From NCBI GenBank assembly GCA_949752735.1, contig OX457044.1, positions 12,256,294 to 12,320,293 on the forward strand: 64,000 bases of DNA. Direction: 5' to 3'. The notes below the pieces were generated by a model. That model was not told the DNA's origin. It was given only the letters and a program-made list of their open reading frames with translations, and ran no database searches. Each line of letters begins with the position of its first letter. Positions within the stretch are counted from its first letter, which is position 1. Positions 52,901-55,900 of the stretch are shown piece after piece. Source of the DNA: Lumbricus terrestris (taxonomy: Eukaryota > Annelida > Clitellata > Crassiclitellata > Lumbricidae). The position numbers and the translations under genes are program-made.

Positions 52901-55900
52901 CACAATTTCAGAACGCTGACGATTCGAAGCCCACGATAAATCACTCCGTGTGACAGGGCGAAGAGAGGCCTTGACTGATTAATCCAGGAGTAGATCCAAT
53001 GCGAAAGCGAAGGCAAAACTCGCAACAACGCTGATATATTTCTCGCAACAAACTAACTCTTTTATTAAATCGACTCCATGTCGAGAGAGAATGAATCGAC
53101 AACAACGACGCCGAAGACTAGTGTAAGCGGCACTTTATCCTGGCCAAACTTCACTAACTCGATCGAGCCTAAGACTACCAAAAGCCGCAATACATCCAGT
53201 TGCCTTGAAATCCTGTCCACGTCTGTCTGTAGCTCACTATCTTTCTCCTTCTATCTCTCCTTCTGAAAAGCGCCATCTGCCGCTGATCACGTAGGCACCA
53301 AATGCACCAGTTTAACCCTGTGAAAACGCTGCTATTTTAACACACACGCCTACAGTGTTTCCTTCTCAATCTGTCTCCCTGTCTGTGCTTGTCTGTCTGG
53401 CTGTATTCCTCGCTCACTCTGTTCATCGGACCACCTCGGAAAATCGTGCGAAAGATAGCTTATTCTCATCGACAGCAAGCGGCACGCTCTTTGAAGACGG
53501 CCGAGGCGTCAATTGCCTTATCGTGGGAAAATACGCGAATCTGAGACGCAGCTGCAGCGCCTACATCAGCGGTCACTGTGACCCGTGTCAAACACGCATC
53601 AACATTAAAATCTAGGTCACACGAAGCACCGAAATAAAACCATATATATATATATCAGATCTCTGAAACCGATCAAAAATTAAATAAAATAATAATATAA
53701 TAATATTATCGACCAGAAACCTGTAGCGTAGTTATACGTCGCTACACTGTGACGTCAAAGTGACGTCACAATAGACCTTGTTTATATTATCAGAATGCAC
53801 TTCTATAATAGGCCTAGTACACTTGCATCATAATCAAAGTGACGTCAAAATAGGCCTTGTTTATATTCTCAAAATGAACTTCTATAATAGTACATTCTGT
53901 ATCATAATCGAAGTGATGTCACAATAGGCCTAGTTTTTTTATTCTCGAGGTGAACTTGTAATATAATAGTAAAATTGCATCATAATCAGAGTAACGTTAC
54001 AATAAGCAAAGGCCTAGTTTTGTATTCTCAAACTTAATGAAATTATAAATTATGATAGTAGATCTGTATCCTGATTGAAGTGAACTTAATTAATTGCAGA
54101 ATTGTATCATAATAGAAGTGACGTCATAAAAGGGCCCAGTTTTATATTCTTAAAATTAACATCTACATATATAGGCCTACAGGCCCATAATAGTAGATCT
54201 GTATCATGCTCATTCAGTAGCGGATCCAATGCAGGCAATCCGGCCATGCCCCCACTCCATTAAGAGATTTGCATAGAAGTACCCCTTCTCCCATCAGGTT
54301 TCAAGAAGCTGTAAATCAATGCAACGGGAACAGGGAAGATGAGAAAGTAAGCACATGACTAAAAAAAGTAATCAGATTTTAAATAACCTGAGTTGCCACG
54401 GGTTTTTAGAAGTTTTTTGGGCGAAAGACTAAACAAATTTCGGCGGAATTTTTTCGGCTCCAGACCCAAAGTTTTGGCCTCTCTTCCAAAATTTTTGTAT
54501 CCGTCCCTGTACTCGTTCAATTCAAATCGAAAACGTGCGTCTATAGTCAACTTTCATGGTTCCACTAACACGAAATCGACAACACTGCCAAAAGGTTCAT
54601 TTGCTGTAATTGTGTGCAAATACCGAATTACGTCATTAAGCTTATATCATCTAGGTCAGGGGTTCTCAAACTTTATTTTTATTGTACCCCCAAGTAAAAA
54701 TATAAAATGATGGCGTACCCCCTGCAAAGTCAGATCAGAAACAAAATGCCATTGCAATGTCCCCTGGCAGGGACAACTAAAAGTCCATTTAATCATTGGT
54801 GACATCGTTTATTAGAGTTCAACCTGAAAAATTGTTCTATAGCCCCTGCAAGAAAGAAAACAGAGCCAGCCTATTAGTGCTGTGCACAGGCTTGTTCACA
54901 CCAACACAGATTTACTATGGGCCTATCTGGTTTAATATTTGTCAATTTCAAACGCAAATTTACCCCATGTTTGTTTCTGATAGCAAGAATAGTAACAGTT
55001 CACCCAGATATGGCGTGCTGAAAGAAATCACAAAATTTAAAGCTCGATCAAAAAATTAATCATTTGGCCAATTCAGCTCTCTGCTAGTTGAGCTCTAGGG
55101 AGTCTAGGCTATATTAGTCTGAGATATTCTGGCTTTCGTACTTTCAACCATTTATACATTCGGCCTATTTGTTTCAAATTTATAGTAATAGCCTAGGCCT
55201 AAACATAAATATGCTGCATGCACTGCATTGTATGAGAATCTAATTATAGGCCTATGTTGTGAAAGAAAGAAATGACGATGCTGTTATAGATTTTAACGTT
55301 AAAAATCACTGCTAATCAAAGAAAGATGGACACAAAGTCCATAAACTCGAAGAAAATTATATTTCTGGAATTTTTCGCGTACCCCTTACCGGCGCCTGGC
55401 GTACCCCTGGGGGTACGCGTACCACAGTTTGAGAACCCCTGATCTAGGTCACTTTGAGTCTTCAAGAAATAGTAGAATAAGTAAAATATTTACTAGGTAA
55501 AATATTTCTGAGTCGAGTCAATGAAACAACGATCGACTCGACTTGCAAGTCGACGATTTTTCGATCGACTCGACTTGGCAAAACTCACGATCGACTCGAC
55601 TTGCAAGTCGATCGAGTCGACGATTTTTCGATCGACTCGACTTGGCAAGACTCACGATCGACTCGACTTGCAAGTCGATCGAATCGACGCATTTTCGATC
55701 GACTCGACTTGGCCGAGTTATGATCGACTCGATCGATCAACTCGATCGACTGCGGGGTATAGCTCTTGGTCCTGTTTGATCACTAAGCTACTATGGAGTT
55801 GGGAGCACCTCTGTGATCATTCCATCTAGGATTAGCAGAACGAGATGAACCACCGAATGAATGCATGCATGAAAACTAGATTGTTCCATCTAGGATTAGC

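Larger units (their letters stand above)
44373..53746 (-). mobile_element. LTR retrotransposon (Gypsy-like), gag-only, very young
   Basis: Two direct repeats of about 2170 bases bound the element. It reads on the minus strand: 5' LTR 51578-53746, primer-binding site, gag, a 2.7 kb non-coding region, polypurine tract, 3' LTR 44373-46543. LTR ends are TGTAGCG...CGTTACA on the sense strand. The LTR copies appear identical apart from one AT unit in a microsatellite. No protease, RT or integrase is encoded, so it needs enzymes from a relative. It sits inside the 73 bp satellite. Flanking 4 bp (ACAG versus ACAA on the minus strand) are an imperfect TSD. Confidence 0.9.
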
